From the NCBI RefSeq assembly GCF_001612805.1, contig NZ_BDBD01000011.1:682001-746000 (forward strand): a stretch of DNA of 64,000 nucleotides, in the 5' to 3' direction. Numbering within the stretch: the first letter of the stretch is position 1; every line of letters starts with the position of its first letter. The DNA comes from Nocardia coubleae NBRC 108252. GTDB taxonomy: Bacteria; Actinomycetota; Actinomycetes; Mycobacteriales; Mycobacteriaceae. Positions 1 through 10,938 of the stretch are shown piece by piece. A model generated the notes under the pieces. The model saw only the letters and a program-made list of their open reading frames with translations, was not told the origin of the DNA and ran no database searches. Made by a program: the position numbers and the translations under genes.

Positions 1-2
1 AC

Positions 3-722
3 CGGTACGGGTACGGGATGCTGATGCACGGCAGCTACCACTACATCGACCTCGCCGTGCAGGTCCTCGCACTCAACAAGCTGCTCTTCGCTCGTCGGCC
101 GCTACGGTTGCAGATCAGCTCGTTCGGGGCGTTTCCCGCCGACCAAGGCAGCAGGGTGTCGTCACTGGCGACGAAGTTGCTCGGCGGCCACGCGAAATGC
201 GCCGTGCTGCGACGGGAACCGCGACGCTTCGGTGAGACCGACATCACCTCGACGTTCCGGCTGGTCGATACCGACACTGACGCCACAATCACCCTGGGCA
301 CGCTGTCCTTCGAGCAGACGACACCATCGATCCGGAACTGGTCGACCTTCCCGGACGGGGTGTACAACAAGAACGGCCGTACCAGCAGTGTCGATCTGGA
401 GGCCCAGCTCTCGACGCTGTACTCGGTCCACGTGCACTGCTACGACGTCCCGCGAGGTCCCGATGCCGACAAGATCGGCGCGGTCGCCGAAATCCTCACC
501 CGCGCCAACGCCTCGCTGCTCACCGACGACGACTACGTCACCCGCGAGACCTTCGACGGACTCTTCCACAGCGACAGCAACCGCGCCCTGATGCAGAACT
601 GGTTGCGCGGCACCGAAACCCGCAGCCGCCTGCAAGACCACTACCTACCCATGCGTGTCACCGAGGCCCTCGCGCTATCGCTACGGATACCCGGCCAGAT
701 CGTGGAAGTCGACGGATTCTAG
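3..722 (+). CDS. Gfo/Idh/MocA-like oxidoreductase, C-terminal part (5' end outside window)
   Basis: The reading frame is open to the first bases of the window, so the true start lies upstream; 239 residues are visible. The segment GSYHYIDLAVQ near the start resembles the His-x-x-Asp element at the beginning of the C-terminal domain of Gfo/Idh/MocA dehydrogenases; the rest is alpha/beta with no membrane segment. The Rossmann NAD(P) domain would be in the missing part, so the family call is tentative. The stop (TAG, 720-722) sits directly against the ribosome site of the methyltransferase gene, so the two are surely co-transcribed. In such clusters these enzymes usually oxidise or epimerise a sugar or cyclitol, but no substrate can be read from this fragment. 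Confidence 0.45.
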   Translation, partial: RYGYGMLMHGSYHYIDLAVQVLALNKLLFARRPLRLQISSFGAFPADQGSRVSSLATKLLGGHAKCAVLRREPRRFGETDITSTFRLVDTDTDATITLGTLSFEQTTPSIRNWSTFPDGVYNKNGRTSSVDLEAQLSTLYSVHVHCYDVPRGPDADKIGAVAEILTRANASLLTDDDYVTRETFDGLFHSDSNRALMQNWLRGTETRSRLQDHYLPMRVTEALALSLRIPGQIVEVDGF

Positions 723-732
723 GAGCAAACCC

Positions 733-1419
733 ATGTGCACAGAACGCTCGCAAAAGGAAGTCACCGCCTTCTATCTCGCCGCGCTGTCAAGCAACGCAGC
801 AACGGCCGAACGACTTTCGGCACCAGTCTCCGACCGGTTCGCCGGATTCCTGAACGCCCTCGATCCGCACACACCGCGAACCGCGCTCGACCTCGGCTAC
901 GGCATGGGCACCTACACCGTCGCCCTGGCCCGCGCCGGTTTCGACGTCGTCGCCGTCGACCAGGTCCCGACTGAGATCATGCGCACCCGCCTGATCGGCC
1001 CCGACGACTGGGCCGACCGGATCGAACTGGTCCAGCAACGCATCGAGAACTACCCCGTGCGACAACGATTCGGAGTCGTCATAGCCAAGGACGTCCTGCA
1101 CTACCTACGACAGGACCAGGTCCGCGAAATCCTGACCCGCTGCGTCCAGCGAGCACCGGTTGGCACCGGTCACTTTCTCGAAGTGTTCACCGACATCACG
1201 CGCACCGACAGGCAGGGCCGCCGGGTAATGATCGAAAGCGAAGCCGCCTACACCGCCGACACCTTCCGCACCACCATCGAAGGGCTCTACCACGGATGGA
1301 GCTGCCACATGAGCCTAACTGGGCACTGCGAACGCAACACCGACTCTCCCGGCAACTACTTCGAGGCCAACAAGTTCACCGTCCGCGCCTACCGCACTAC
1401 CAACAACCGGGTCCGCTAA
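733..1419 (+). CDS. class I SAM-dependent methyltransferase
   Basis: This 228-residue protein carries the SAM-binding motif I LDLGYGMGTY (about residues 53-61) and the acidic end of strand 2, VVAVDQV, about 12 residues later, typical of class I methyltransferases. A KDVLHYL segment matches the motif IV region. The ATG at 733 was chosen because AGGAG at 721-725 precedes it with normal spacing and directly follows the upstream stop; a longer upstream frame would run back into the previous gene. It overlaps the glycosyltransferase start by one base (TAATG). The position between a Gfo/Idh-like gene and a glycosyltransferase points to small-molecule or glycan modification; the acceptor is unknown. 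Confidence 0.75.
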   Translation: MCTERSQKEVTAFYLAALSSNAATAERLSAPVSDRFAGFLNALDPHTPRTALDLGYGMGTYTVALARAGFDVVAVDQVPTEIMRTRLIGPDDWADRIELVQQRIENYPVRQRFGVVIAKDVLHYLRQDQVREILTRCVQRAPVGTGHFLEVFTDITRTDRQGRRVMIESEAAYTADTFRTTIEGLYHGWSCHMSLTGHCERNTDSPGNYFEANKFTVRAYRTTNNRVR

Positions 1420-2338
1420 TGAGTCGAAATGCGCTCGGGCTCACCGTGATCGTGCCCTGTTACAACAGCGGGAGCTTCGTGCGCGAGGCCGTCGAATCCG
1501 CACTCCGACAACGGCTGTCGTTCCGCGGTGAGGTCGTGGTGGTCGATGACGGAAGTGACGACCCAGACACCTTGGCCAGCCTCGATGCATGTTCGGCCCT
1601 GCCCGAGGTTCGCGTGGTGCGACTAGGCGAGAACCAGGGCGCGCAGGCGGCCCGCAATGCCGGGCTCGACGCCGCTCGATACCCGTTCGTACTGCCACTG
1701 GATTCCGACGATCGCCTGGCCGCCAACCCCGCGCTCCTCGCCACTGGCAGCTACCCGGAACGGGCGGTCCGGCTCTTGGAGTCCGCGCCCGATTTAGCGT
1801 TCGTCCACACCTACTCCCAGATGTTTGGCACCTTCCAGGGCCTAACGATCTCGGCATACCCGTGCCGCGAAGAATTGATTATCCGCAAGCACCACGCGCC
1901 GATGTCGATCGTGTACCGGCGCGCTGACGCCCTCGCCGCGGGCGGCTACGACCCTCGGGTCCGCAAATGGCAGGACTGGTCGTTCGCCATCGACCTGCTC
2001 GCCGCCCGGCACCGGCGCGGCCACCCGAACTCGATCGCGTGCATCCCGGGCCCGTTCCACGAGTACCGGGTGCACGCCCGGTTCGCGCGCCTGTCGGTCG
2101 CTCAGGTCGATGAACTCCAGGCGGTACGCCTCACCGTCGAGAAGAACCTCGACTACTTCCAGACGATCCTCGCCGACAACCGGCCCGCCGCCGAACTCGC
2201 CGGCTTCGTCTGCGCGAGCAAACCCGACCGATTGACCGATCTGCTCCACATGGCCGCAGTCGACCTCGACCAAGCCCTGACCCTCGCCCGGGGCCGCAAA
2301 GCCACCCTGGGCAGTCCCATCGACGTGCTGGGGATTCC

Positions 2339-2342
<4 letters not shown>
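1419..2342 (+). CDS. family 2 glycosyltransferase (GT-A fold)
   Basis: The 307-residue product begins with the GT2 nucleotide-binding strand [10 protein letters not shown] (residues 9-18), then VVDDGSDD (about 41-48) and the metal-binding DxD-type motif PLDSDD (93-98). The C-terminal half contains W-Q-D (KWQDWSF), where GT2 enzymes often place the catalytic base. No membrane segments are present, so it is a soluble cytoplasmic transferase. The ATG at 1419 overlaps the methyltransferase stop as TAATG; the gene ends by overlapping the valS start (ATGA). Translational coupling on both sides places it in one operon with the methyltransferase and valyl-tRNA synthetase. Donor and acceptor cannot be read from the sequence. 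Confidence 0.8.
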
Positions 2343-5035
<2,693 letters not shown>

Positions 5036-5042
5036 CCCTCGC

Positions 5043-5078
5043 CCCGACAGCCTTCGTCGCAAGCCGAAGGCTGTCGGG
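5043..5078 (+). terminator. strong hairpin after valS
   Basis: A perfect 14-bp inverted repeat (arms 5043-5056 and 5065-5078) with an 8-nt loop starts eight bases after the valS stop. There is no clear T-run, as is common in actinomycetes. It closes the upstream operon and separates it from the P-loop kinase gene. Confidence 0.85.
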
Positions 5079-5148
5079 TGTCTGAGTCATACAACATCGG
5101 CCCAGAAGATCAAGGGTCTCTACAGTGCCAATTCGAGGAGACGACAAG

Positions 5149-5754
5149 ATGAGGCTCCCGCTACGCACAGTTGTCTCTCCTCGACGCCTAAAGAATTGGC
5201 AGCCGACCAGCGGCGGGTATTGTGGCCGGGCGTGGACCACGCGAATGGTGATCATCGGTTGCGGCGGCAGCGGCAAGACGCACCTCGCCAACCAGCTCGC
5301 CGACCTGCTCGGGCTACCGTTGACCCACCTCGACGCGATCTACTACGACTCCGACTGGAACCCGCTCCCAGCCGAAGAATTCCAGGCCATCCAAGAGCGC
5401 CTCGTCGCCGGACCGCGCTGGCTGATCGAGGGCAACTACGCGGGCACGTTGCCGATTCGACTCGCCGCGGCCGACACCGTCGTCTTCCTCGACCTGCCCG
5501 CCATCACCTGTATCACCGGCGTGCTGCAACGACGTTGGCGCTACCGGGGCGGTCAACACCGCGACGGCGTCTACGACCGCATCACCTGGGGATTCCTGCG
5601 CTACATCTGGAGCTACCGCGCCCAGCTGCGCCCGCGCGTGCGCGAGCTGATTGCCGAACACGGCGACCACGTTGAGCTGATCACGCTGACAAGTCGCCGC
5701 CAAGCCACGCGCTACCTCTCCCTCCCACGCTCTCAATCTCCCGCTACTAGCTGA
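5149..5754 (+). CDS. adenylate kinase-like P-loop kinase (FlaR/topology-modulation type)
   Basis: The core [15 protein letters not shown] holds a Walker A P-loop, followed by [15 protein letters not shown] and [10 protein letters not shown], the standard pattern of the AAA/adenylate kinase-like family once called DNA topology modulation protein FlaR. The start at 5149 has a good ribosome site (GAGGAG 5135-5140) and gives 201 residues, but its first 32 residues are basic and unlike the family; ATG 5245 would give a 169-residue protein of normal family length without a visible ribosome site. The small-molecule substrate of these kinases is generally unknown. It stands alone between the valS terminator and a convergent flavoprotein gene. 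Confidence 0.72.
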   Translation: MRLPLRTVVSPRRLKNWQPTSGGYCGRAWTTRMVIIGCGGSGKTHLANQLADLLGLPLTHLDAIYYDSDWNPLPAEEFQAIQERLVAGPRWLIEGNYAGTLPIRLAAADTVVFLDLPAITCITGVLQRRWRYRGGQHRDGVYDRITWGFLRYIWSYRAQLRPRVRELIAEHGDHVELITLTSRRQATRYLSLPRSQSPATS

Positions 5755-5812
5755 CACCAATTGTTCTCGGAGCCGAACCGCACTTCTACCGCGGACGCAA
5801 TACCCGCTGGGA

Positions 5813-6880
5813 CTACAGGCCGATCTTGGCCGGTGCCCGGTTGATATGGGCGGCCAGCGCGGTGATGACGAGCTCGGCGTCGCGGTGGACTCCGCGCAGG
5901 GTGTTGGAAGAGAACGATCGCTGGAATTCGAGTCCGACGTAGACCAGGCCTGGGTGGATGGTCGATACCCCGGCGCTGTGGAGTGGGTAGCCGTCGGCGA
6001 GTGCACCGAGCTCGGTGAGGTAGCCGAGGTTGGGGCGGTAGCCGGTGGCGAAGAGCACGGTGTCGACCGGTTCGCGGGTGCCATCAGCCCAGACGATGGC
6101 GTCGGTGTCGAAGCTGGTGAACATCGGTTGCCGGTTCAAGCGGCCGGTGGTGAGGGCGTGGTGGTAGTCGCCGGTGTCCATGACGAGGGTGCCGCCGACG
6201 TAGCGGATGAGCCATTCGGGTGGGAGTTGGTCGAAACCGGTGGTTACGAGCCAGTGGTGGATGTCGTGTCCGTCGCGGTGTTGGGGCAAGAAGTTGATCG
6301 GGTTGTGAGTGGCCAAAGTGACCGTGGCGTGGTCGGTGAGCTCGTAAGCGACTTGGACTGCGGAGTTGCCCGCGCCGACGACGATCACCCGCTGACCGGT
6401 GTAGTCCTGGGGGCGGCGGTAGTCGGCGACATGCAGGAGGTTCCCGCCGAACTGGCCTTGCCCGGGAAGTTCAGGCAGATACGGGTTCCCGAAAGAGCCA
6501 GTGGCAGCGACGATCCCGGCGGTGTGGAGCTGTTGTCCATCAGCGGTGTGGACGACGAACCCTTGATCGGGGTGGGCCTGCACGGTGGTGACGGTGGTGT
6601 TGGTGCGGATGTCGGCGTCGAGGGTTTTCGCGTAGCGGCGTAGGTAGTCGACGACTTCGTCGCGATGCGGGTAGTGGTCGGGATCGGCGGGAAATTCCAG
6701 GCCGGGCATGGTGCTGTGCTGGGCGGGTGAGAACAAAGTCAGGCTGTCGTAATAGTGCGGCCAGGACCCGACGGCCTCGGGCCCGGCCTCGAGGACGACC
6801 GGGGTCAGGTCGTGATCGGTGAGGGCGCGGGCGGCGGTGAGACCGGATTGTCCGGCGCCGATGACGAGTGCGTCGATCAT
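5813..6880 (-). CDS. flavin-dependent monooxygenase, ArsO-like
   Basis: The 355-residue protein has an N-terminal FAD-binding Rossmann motif ALVIGAGQSGL (about residues 4-14), a second NADPH-binding motif VIVVGAGNSAVQVA mid-protein and a FATGYRPN element near the end, the layout of single-component class B-type flavin monooxygenases of the CzcO/ArsO group. Its ATG at 6880 overlaps the stop of the MFS gene (ATGA), so it is the last gene of a three-gene leftward operon in an arsenic island. Members of this group sit in many ars operons under the name ArsO, but their substrate is not firmly established. A role on organic arsenicals or thiol-arsenic adducts is inference only. Confidence 0.8.
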   Translation of the reverse strand: MIDALVIGAGQSGLTAARALTDHDLTPVVLEAGPEAVGSWPHYYDSLTLFSPAQHSTMPGLEFPADPDHYPHRDEVVDYLRRYAKTLDADIRTNTTVTTVQAHPDQGFVVHTADGQQLHTAGIVAATGSFGNPYLPELPGQGQFGGNLLHVADYRRPQDYTGQRVIVVGAGNSAVQVAYELTDHATVTLATHNPINFLPQHRDGHDIHHWLVTTGFDQLPPEWLIRYVGGTLVMDTGDYHHALTTGRLNRQPMFTSFDTDAIVWADGTREPVDTVLFATGYRPNLGYLTELGALADGYPLHSAGVSTIHPGLVYVGLEFQRSFSSNTLRGVHRDAELVITALAAHINRAPAKIGL

Positions 6881-8100
6881 GAGTGTTGTTCTTTCGGTGA
6901 GTGTTTCGGAATGGTGGTCAGTGATAGCGCGGCAGCCGCTGCGGCGGCGAGGCCGAGGATCACGAAGGTGGTGGGGTAGCCGCCCAGTCCGGTGGCCAGG
7001 GCGGTGGCGGCGAAGGGGGCCGAGGCCAGGGCGATGGTCATGGGTGCCGATAACCAGCCGGTGAGTTGCCCGTAGTGGGCGGTGCCCCACCGGTCGGTGA
7101 TCGCGGTGGCCTGTAGGAGGGTGAACACACCGCGTGCCATCCCGGAGAGCACGGCGGCGATGGTCAATGCTGCTGCTGTGGTGAAGATTCCGAGCAGCAT
7201 CGTGGTGGCCGCGATCGCGACCAGGATGATTGTGGTGCGGGTGCGCACGGTGGTGCGGGCGGCGAAGGCGCTGTAGCCGACGCGGCTGGCGACTTGCCCG
7301 ACCCCGCCGAGGCCCAGGGCGATCGCGGCGGTCGTGGTGGAGATTCCGCGTTCGGTCATCAACGGCACGAGGGTCACCACGACCGCGAACGAAGCGAACA
7401 CGGTGACACTCAACGCGATCGCCAGTGCGAGGAAGGCTCGGCTGCGGGCGATCGTGCCGGGGTCAGCTTGATGGATGTGCTCGACTTCGGGTTCGGGGCG
7501 GTCGGGCCAGGGCAGTCGCAACCCGAACCAGTGCCCGGGAACGGTCACGATCGCAAGAATCACCGCGAGCACGAGATAGGTTGCACGCCAGTCCATGCGG
7601 GAGACCAGTGCGGCGGTCAGGGATGCGAACACGGTGGAGGCGAGTCCACCTGCGAGGGTCAGCACGGTCAGCGCTTTCACTCGGTCGGGTCCGTACCAGC
7701 GGGTCAGCGCGGCGAAAGCCGGTGGATACAGCACCGCACCCATCGCCACCCCGACCGATACCCAGCCGAGCAGAAACACCATGAGGGTCTGCGCGGTGGC
7801 CACGATGATCAGCGCGGCGACCGCGAGCACAGAGCCCGCGGTCATCACTACTCGTGGTCCGTGGCGGTCCAGGCGTCGGCCGACGAGGATTCCGGTGAGC
7901 GCGGTGAGGAGTTGTCCGGCGGAGAACACCGCTGTCAGCGCGGTGGGTGACCATCCGGTGTCGGTGGCGATGGCTCCGAGCAGGACGGGGAAGGCGTAGA
8001 ACAGGATTCCCCAGCTGGTGATCTCGGTGACGCACAAGACCACCAGCACCCGCCGCAACCCGGCCGCGGCGGGTGCCGTCGGTGTCGAAACAGCCTGCAT
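6877..8100 (-). CDS. MFS transporter in the ars-linked operon
   Basis: This 407-residue protein has about 12 hydrophobic segments and the MFS loop 2-3 signature in the form GRRLDRHGPR. The N-terminus LRRVLVVLCVTEITSWGILFYAFPVL is typical of 12-TM drug/metabolite MFS carriers. It lies between two flavoprotein monooxygenase genes and overlaps the downstream one by four bases, so it probably exports their product or substrate. It is not the ACR3 arsenite carrier (encoded at 10935) and nothing links it specifically to ArsJ or ArsP. The substrate is unknown; an arsenic compound is suggested only by location. Confidence 0.8.
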   Translation of the reverse strand: MQAVSTPTAPAAAGLRRVLVVLCVTEITSWGILFYAFPVLLGAIATDTGWSPTALTAVFSAGQLLTALTGILVGRRLDRHGPRVVMTAGSVLAVAALIIVATAQTLMVFLLGWVSVGVAMGAVLYPPAFAALTRWYGPDRVKALTVLTLAGGLASTVFASLTAALVSRMDWRATYLVLAVILAIVTVPGHWFGLRLPWPDRPEPEVEHIHQADPGTIARSRAFLALAIALSVTVFASFAVVVTLVPLMTERGISTTTAAIALGLGGVGQVASRVGYSAFAARTTVRTRTTIILVAIAATTMLLGIFTTAAALTIAAVLSGMARGVFTLLQATAITDRWGTAHYGQLTGWLSAPMTIALASAPFAATALATGLGGYPTTFVILGLAAAAAAALSLTTIPKHSPKEQHS

Positions 8101-8109
8101 CGCAGTGGA

Positions 8110-9480
8110 TCAGCGCGCGGGCGAGGAGGTCAGGGGCAGTTCCTGGATCGCGGTCGGCACGCTGAGGGTCAGCTCCTGCACGGCGGTGGGGGCCCCGCAG
8201 CATCCGCCCGTGGATTCTTCGGCGGGGGCGTCGAACAGTCCGGATCCGCCGCAGACCCCGGTGTCGGGCAGGGTGAGTTCGACTCGTTGTGCGGCTTCGT
8301 GGTCTCCGGCGAGGGCGGCGACGATGGAGCGGACCTGTTCGTAGCCGGTCATCGCCAAGAATGTCGGTGCGCGGCCGTAGCTTTTCATCCCGGCCAGGAA
8401 GACTCCGGGTTCGGGGTGGGACAGTTCGGTGACTCCGTGCGGGTAGACCGTGCCGCAGGAATGGGCGTTCGGGTCGATCAGCGGTGCCAGCTTGGTCGGT
8501 GCCTGCAAGGTGGCGTCGAGGTCGAGCCGGATTTCCGAGAGCCAGGACAGGTCCGGGCGGAACCCGGTCAGCACGATCACTTCGTCGACGTCGGTGACGG
8601 GGTCGCCTTCGGCGGGGATGAGCGTGAGCTGGCCGTGGTCGGCGTGTTCGACGGTCTCGGTGCGGAATCCGGTGACCACGTTGATGTGTCCGGCCTCGAC
8701 CGCAGCCTGAGCGCGCAGCCCGAGGGCGCCGCGAGCGGGTAGTTCGTCGGCTTGTCCGCCACCGAAAGTGGATCCGATCGTGCCCCGACGCAGCAGCCAC
8801 GTGATGCGAGTCCCCGGGTGCTCGCCGGCCAGTTCGGCGAGCACGATCAACGCGGTGAGCGCGGAGTGCCCACTTCCGGCGACGACCACGTGACGGCCTG
8901 CGTGCCGGGCCGCGATATCAGGGTCGGTGAGGTCTGGCACACGGTAGGAAATACGTTGCGCCGCAGCGGCTTCGCCGATAGCGGGCAGCCCGTCTCCGCC
9001 GAGCGGGTTCGGTGTCGTCCAGGTGCCGGAGGTGTCGATAACCGCGCGGGCGATGATTCGTTCCTCACGCCCGTCGGCGCTACGCACGTGCACGGTCAAC
9101 GGTTCGCTGTCGCGTCCGGCGTCCACGACACGGTCGCGGCCTCGGCGCGCGACACCGGTCACTTCGGTGTTGAACCGGGCCGCGTCACCGAGCGCTGCGC
9201 CGAGCGGGCGCAGGTAGTGCTCGACCCACTCCGCGCCGGTCGGGTAGCCCTCGAGGTCGGGTTCGGTCCAGCCGTGAGCATCGAGAATGGGTCGTGCGGC
9301 CGGGGCGATCAGCTCGGCCCAACGCGAGAACACCCGCACGTGATGCCACTGCGCGACAGCAGCACCGGCGTGCTCACCGCGCTCGAGCAGCAGGAACGGC
9401 AGCTCACGACGGGAAAGCTCGGCAGCGGCGGCCAGACCGACCGGACCAGCTCCGATAACTACGACGGGCAGGGAGTTCAT
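8110..9480 (-). CDS. FAD-dependent oxidoreductase with Cys-rich tail (ars-linked)
   Basis: The 456-residue protein starts with the FAD motif VVVIGAGPVGLAAAAEL and has a second nucleotide-binding motif VVVAGSGHSALTALI about residue 200, then LTGFRPDLSW, as in flavin-containing monooxygenases. It is about 100 residues longer than the downstream ArsO-like protein. The extra C-terminal tail carries a single Cys (GVCGGSG) and a CC pair (GGCCGAP), which could bind arsenite or another soft metal; this is inference. It is the first gene of the leftward operon, whose promoter region is shared with the ArsR-acetyltransferase fusion gene, so arsenic-dependent expression is likely. Confidence 0.78.
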   Translation of the reverse strand: MNSLPVVVIGAGPVGLAAAAELSRRELPFLLLERGEHAGAAVAQWHHVRVFSRWAELIAPAARPILDAHGWTEPDLEGYPTGAEWVEHYLRPLGAALGDAARFNTEVTGVARRGRDRVVDAGRDSEPLTVHVRSADGREERIIARAVIDTSGTWTTPNPLGGDGLPAIGEAAAAQRISYRVPDLTDPDIAARHAGRHVVVAGSGHSALTALIVLAELAGEHPGTRITWLLRRGTIGSTFGGGQADELPARGALGLRAQAAVEAGHINVVTGFRTETVEHADHGQLTLIPAEGDPVTDVDEVIVLTGFRPDLSWLSEIRLDLDATLQAPTKLAPLIDPNAHSCGTVYPHGVTELSHPEPGVFLAGMKSYGRAPTFLAMTGYEQVRSIVAALAGDHEAAQRVELTLPDTGVCGGSGLFDAPAEESTGGCCGAPTAVQELTLSVPTAIQELPLTSSPAR

Positions 9481-9494
9481 GACGAACCTTCTTT

Positions 9495-9573
9495 CATCGA
9501 TGCAGATCGATTAACTACGGCTGAGAGTATCGACTGGCATCGATGAATGCAACCATCGATCTACGTCGATATA
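9495..9573. promoter_or_regulatory. divergent promoter with clustered ATCGAT elements (putative ArsR operators)
   Basis: Four copies of the palindrome ATCGAT (9496-9501, 9506-9511, 9539-9544, 9555-9560) plus partial copies (ATCGA 9529-9533, TCGAT 9566-9570) fall between the starts of the leftward flavoprotein operon and the rightward ArsR fusion gene. They form two pairs, one beside each gene. Paired short palindromes of this kind are usual ArsR/SmtB operators, so the divergent region is probably repressed by the adjacent ArsR-type protein. Confidence 0.65.
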
Positions 9574-9581
9574 CTGGCCAC

Positions 9582-10421
9582 ATGCCCATCGCTCTGCCCC
9601 AAGCCCAGGTCCTGCCGACCGGCGAAGCCACCACCTACGCCGAGTGGTTCGCCTGCCTGGCCGAACCGGTGCGAGTGCGATTGCTGCACGCGGTGGCCAC
9701 GACCCCGAAAGGCATTACGGTCGGCGCGCTGACCGAGATCCTGGGCACGAGTCAGTCCACGACCTCCCATCACGTCCGCAAGCTCGCCGACGTGGGATTC
9801 GTGCGCCTGCACAAGGAAGGCGCCGCGACCATCGTCACCGTCAACGAGGCATGCTGCGCCGGACTGCCCCACGCCGCCGATGCGGTGATGGGCCTGCTCG
9901 CGCCGCGTCCGTGCTGCCCCGCCGACCTGCCCGCCGACGTCACCATCCGCGCCCTGGAGCCCAGGGATTGGGCTGACGTGCGCCGCATCTACGGTGAGGG
10001 GATCGCCACGGGGATCGCGACCTTCGAGACCGAAGTCCCCACCCGCGCCCACCTCGACAAGCATTGGCTGCCCGCCCACCGATGGGTCGCCGAGATCGAC
10101 GGCCGCGTCGTCGGCTGGACCGCCGCTGCCCCGGTGTCGAGCCGCGACTGCTACGCCGGTGTCGCCGAGAGCTCGGTCTATGTCGCCGACTCCCACCGTG
10201 GACGCGGCGTGGGCAAGGCCCTGCTGCACAAGCAGGTCCTCGCCGCGGACGACGATGGCTTGTGGACGTTGCAGACCTCGATCTTCACCGACAACCGCGC
10301 CTCGCTGGCCCTGCATCACAGCGCCGGATACCGCACCGTCGGTGTGCGCGAGCGCATCGCCCAACGCGACGGTGTCTGGCATGACACCGTTCTGCTCGAG
10401 CGCCGCTCGCCGGTCAGGTGA
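9582..10421 (+). CDS. ArsR-type regulator fused to ArsN-like GNAT acetyltransferase
   Basis: The 279-residue protein joins two domains. Residues 15-95 form an ArsR winged helix (FACLAEPVRVRLLHAV, then TSQSTTSHHVRKLADVGFV as recognition helix). Two Cys-Cys pairs follow (91-92 and 111-112), plausible arsenite ligands. Residues 120-279 are a GNAT fold with the acetyl-CoA loop RGRGVGKALL (207-216) and the pattern of the phosphinothricin acetyltransferase/ArsN1 group, whose characterised members acetylate arsinothricin or phosphinothricin. ATG 9582 is preferred; ATG 9543 lies inside the ATCGAT operator. The fusion would make an arsenic sensor that also carries a detoxifying enzyme. It is divergent from the flavoprotein/MFS operon, which it probably represses. 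Confidence 0.85.
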   Translation: MPIALPQAQVLPTGEATTYAEWFACLAEPVRVRLLHAVATTPKGITVGALTEILGTSQSTTSHHVRKLADVGFVRLHKEGAATIVTVNEACCAGLPHAADAVMGLLAPRPCCPADLPADVTIRALEPRDWADVRRIYGEGIATGIATFETEVPTRAHLDKHWLPAHRWVAEIDGRVVGWTAAAPVSSRDCYAGVAESSVYVADSHRGRGVGKALLHKQVLAADDDGLWTLQTSIFTDNRASLALHHSAGYRTVGVRERIAQRDGVWHDTVLLERRSPVR

Positions 10422-10523
10422 CCACCCCTTCATGGTGTTCACCCGGCGATTGCTTGCCTATTCGCGACTGCCGACGCAACCCTGGACGAACTCGAGACCA
10501 TGGCCAGAAGACAATCAGCGGTC

Positions 10524-10541
10524 GTTCACCGGATGTTTGCT
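10524..10541 (+). promoter_or_regulatory. weak Pho-box-like repeat upstream of arsR/acr3
   Basis: GTTCACC (10524-10530) is followed at 11-nt period by the imperfect GTTTGCT (10535-10541). The spacing is that of actinobacterial PhoP/RegX3 direct repeats, but only the first unit fits well. It lies about 35 bases before the arsR start. Confidence 0.3.
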
Positions 10542-10551
10542 TGCACACTGA

Positions 10552-10567
10552 ATTGATATGCGTCAAT
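10552..10567. promoter_or_regulatory. putative ArsR operator overlapping arsR start region
   Basis: ATTGA (10552-10556) and TCAAT (10563-10567) form an inverted repeat with a 6-nt centre directly in front of the arsR gene. It overlaps ATG 10558 and lies just before ATG 10576, a position typical of autorepression by ArsR. Confidence 0.6.
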
Positions 10568-10575
10568 ATCGAAGG

Positions 10576-10938
10576 ATGTCTAAGTCGGAGCTGAACCTGA
10601 CCCCGGTCGCGGCCTGTGCCGTAGAGCCGGTCGTCCGCGATCCCTTGCCCCCTACGGAGGCCGCCGAACTCGCCGCCGTATTCAAGGCGTTGTCGGACCC
10701 GGTGCGCCTTCGACTGTTCTCGCTGGTCGCGAGCCGCGCCGGTGGAGAAGCATGCGTGTGCGACATCTCCGACGGTGTCGACGTCAGCCAGCCGACCATC
10801 TCGCACCACCTCAAGGTGCTGCGCGAAGCCGGACTACTCACCAGCGAGCGCCGTGCCTCCTGGGTGTACTACCGCGTCGTACCCGAAGCATTCGCCCGGA
10901 TCTCGAGCGCGCTGATCGATGAGGGTGTGACGGCATGA
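10576..10938 (+). CDS. arsR: ArsR-family arsenic-responsive repressor
   Basis: This 120-residue winged-helix protein contains FKALSDPVRLRLFSLVA, the metal-site helix motif ACVCDI (the classic CxC arsenite/antimonite site of ArsR is CVCDL), and the DNA-recognition helix SQPTISHHLKVLREAGLL. ATG 10576 is used because the inverted repeat at 10552-10567 covers the alternative ATG 10558; an adjacent GAAGG is too close to act as a normal ribosome site, so translation may be leaderless. The stop overlaps the acr3 start by four bases. It is expected to repress the acr3-arsC-arsD-arsA operon and release on binding As(III). Confidence 0.93.
   Translation: MSKSELNLTPVAACAVEPVVRDPLPPTEAAELAAVFKALSDPVRLRLFSLVASRAGGEACVCDISDGVDVSQPTISHHLKVLREAGLLTSERRASWVYYRVVPEAFARISSALIDEGVTA

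Noticed and set aside
10428..10443. CTTCATG/GTTCACC pair as a Pho box
   Set aside because: The two units are spaced 9 nt apart, not the 11 nt needed for the direct repeat.
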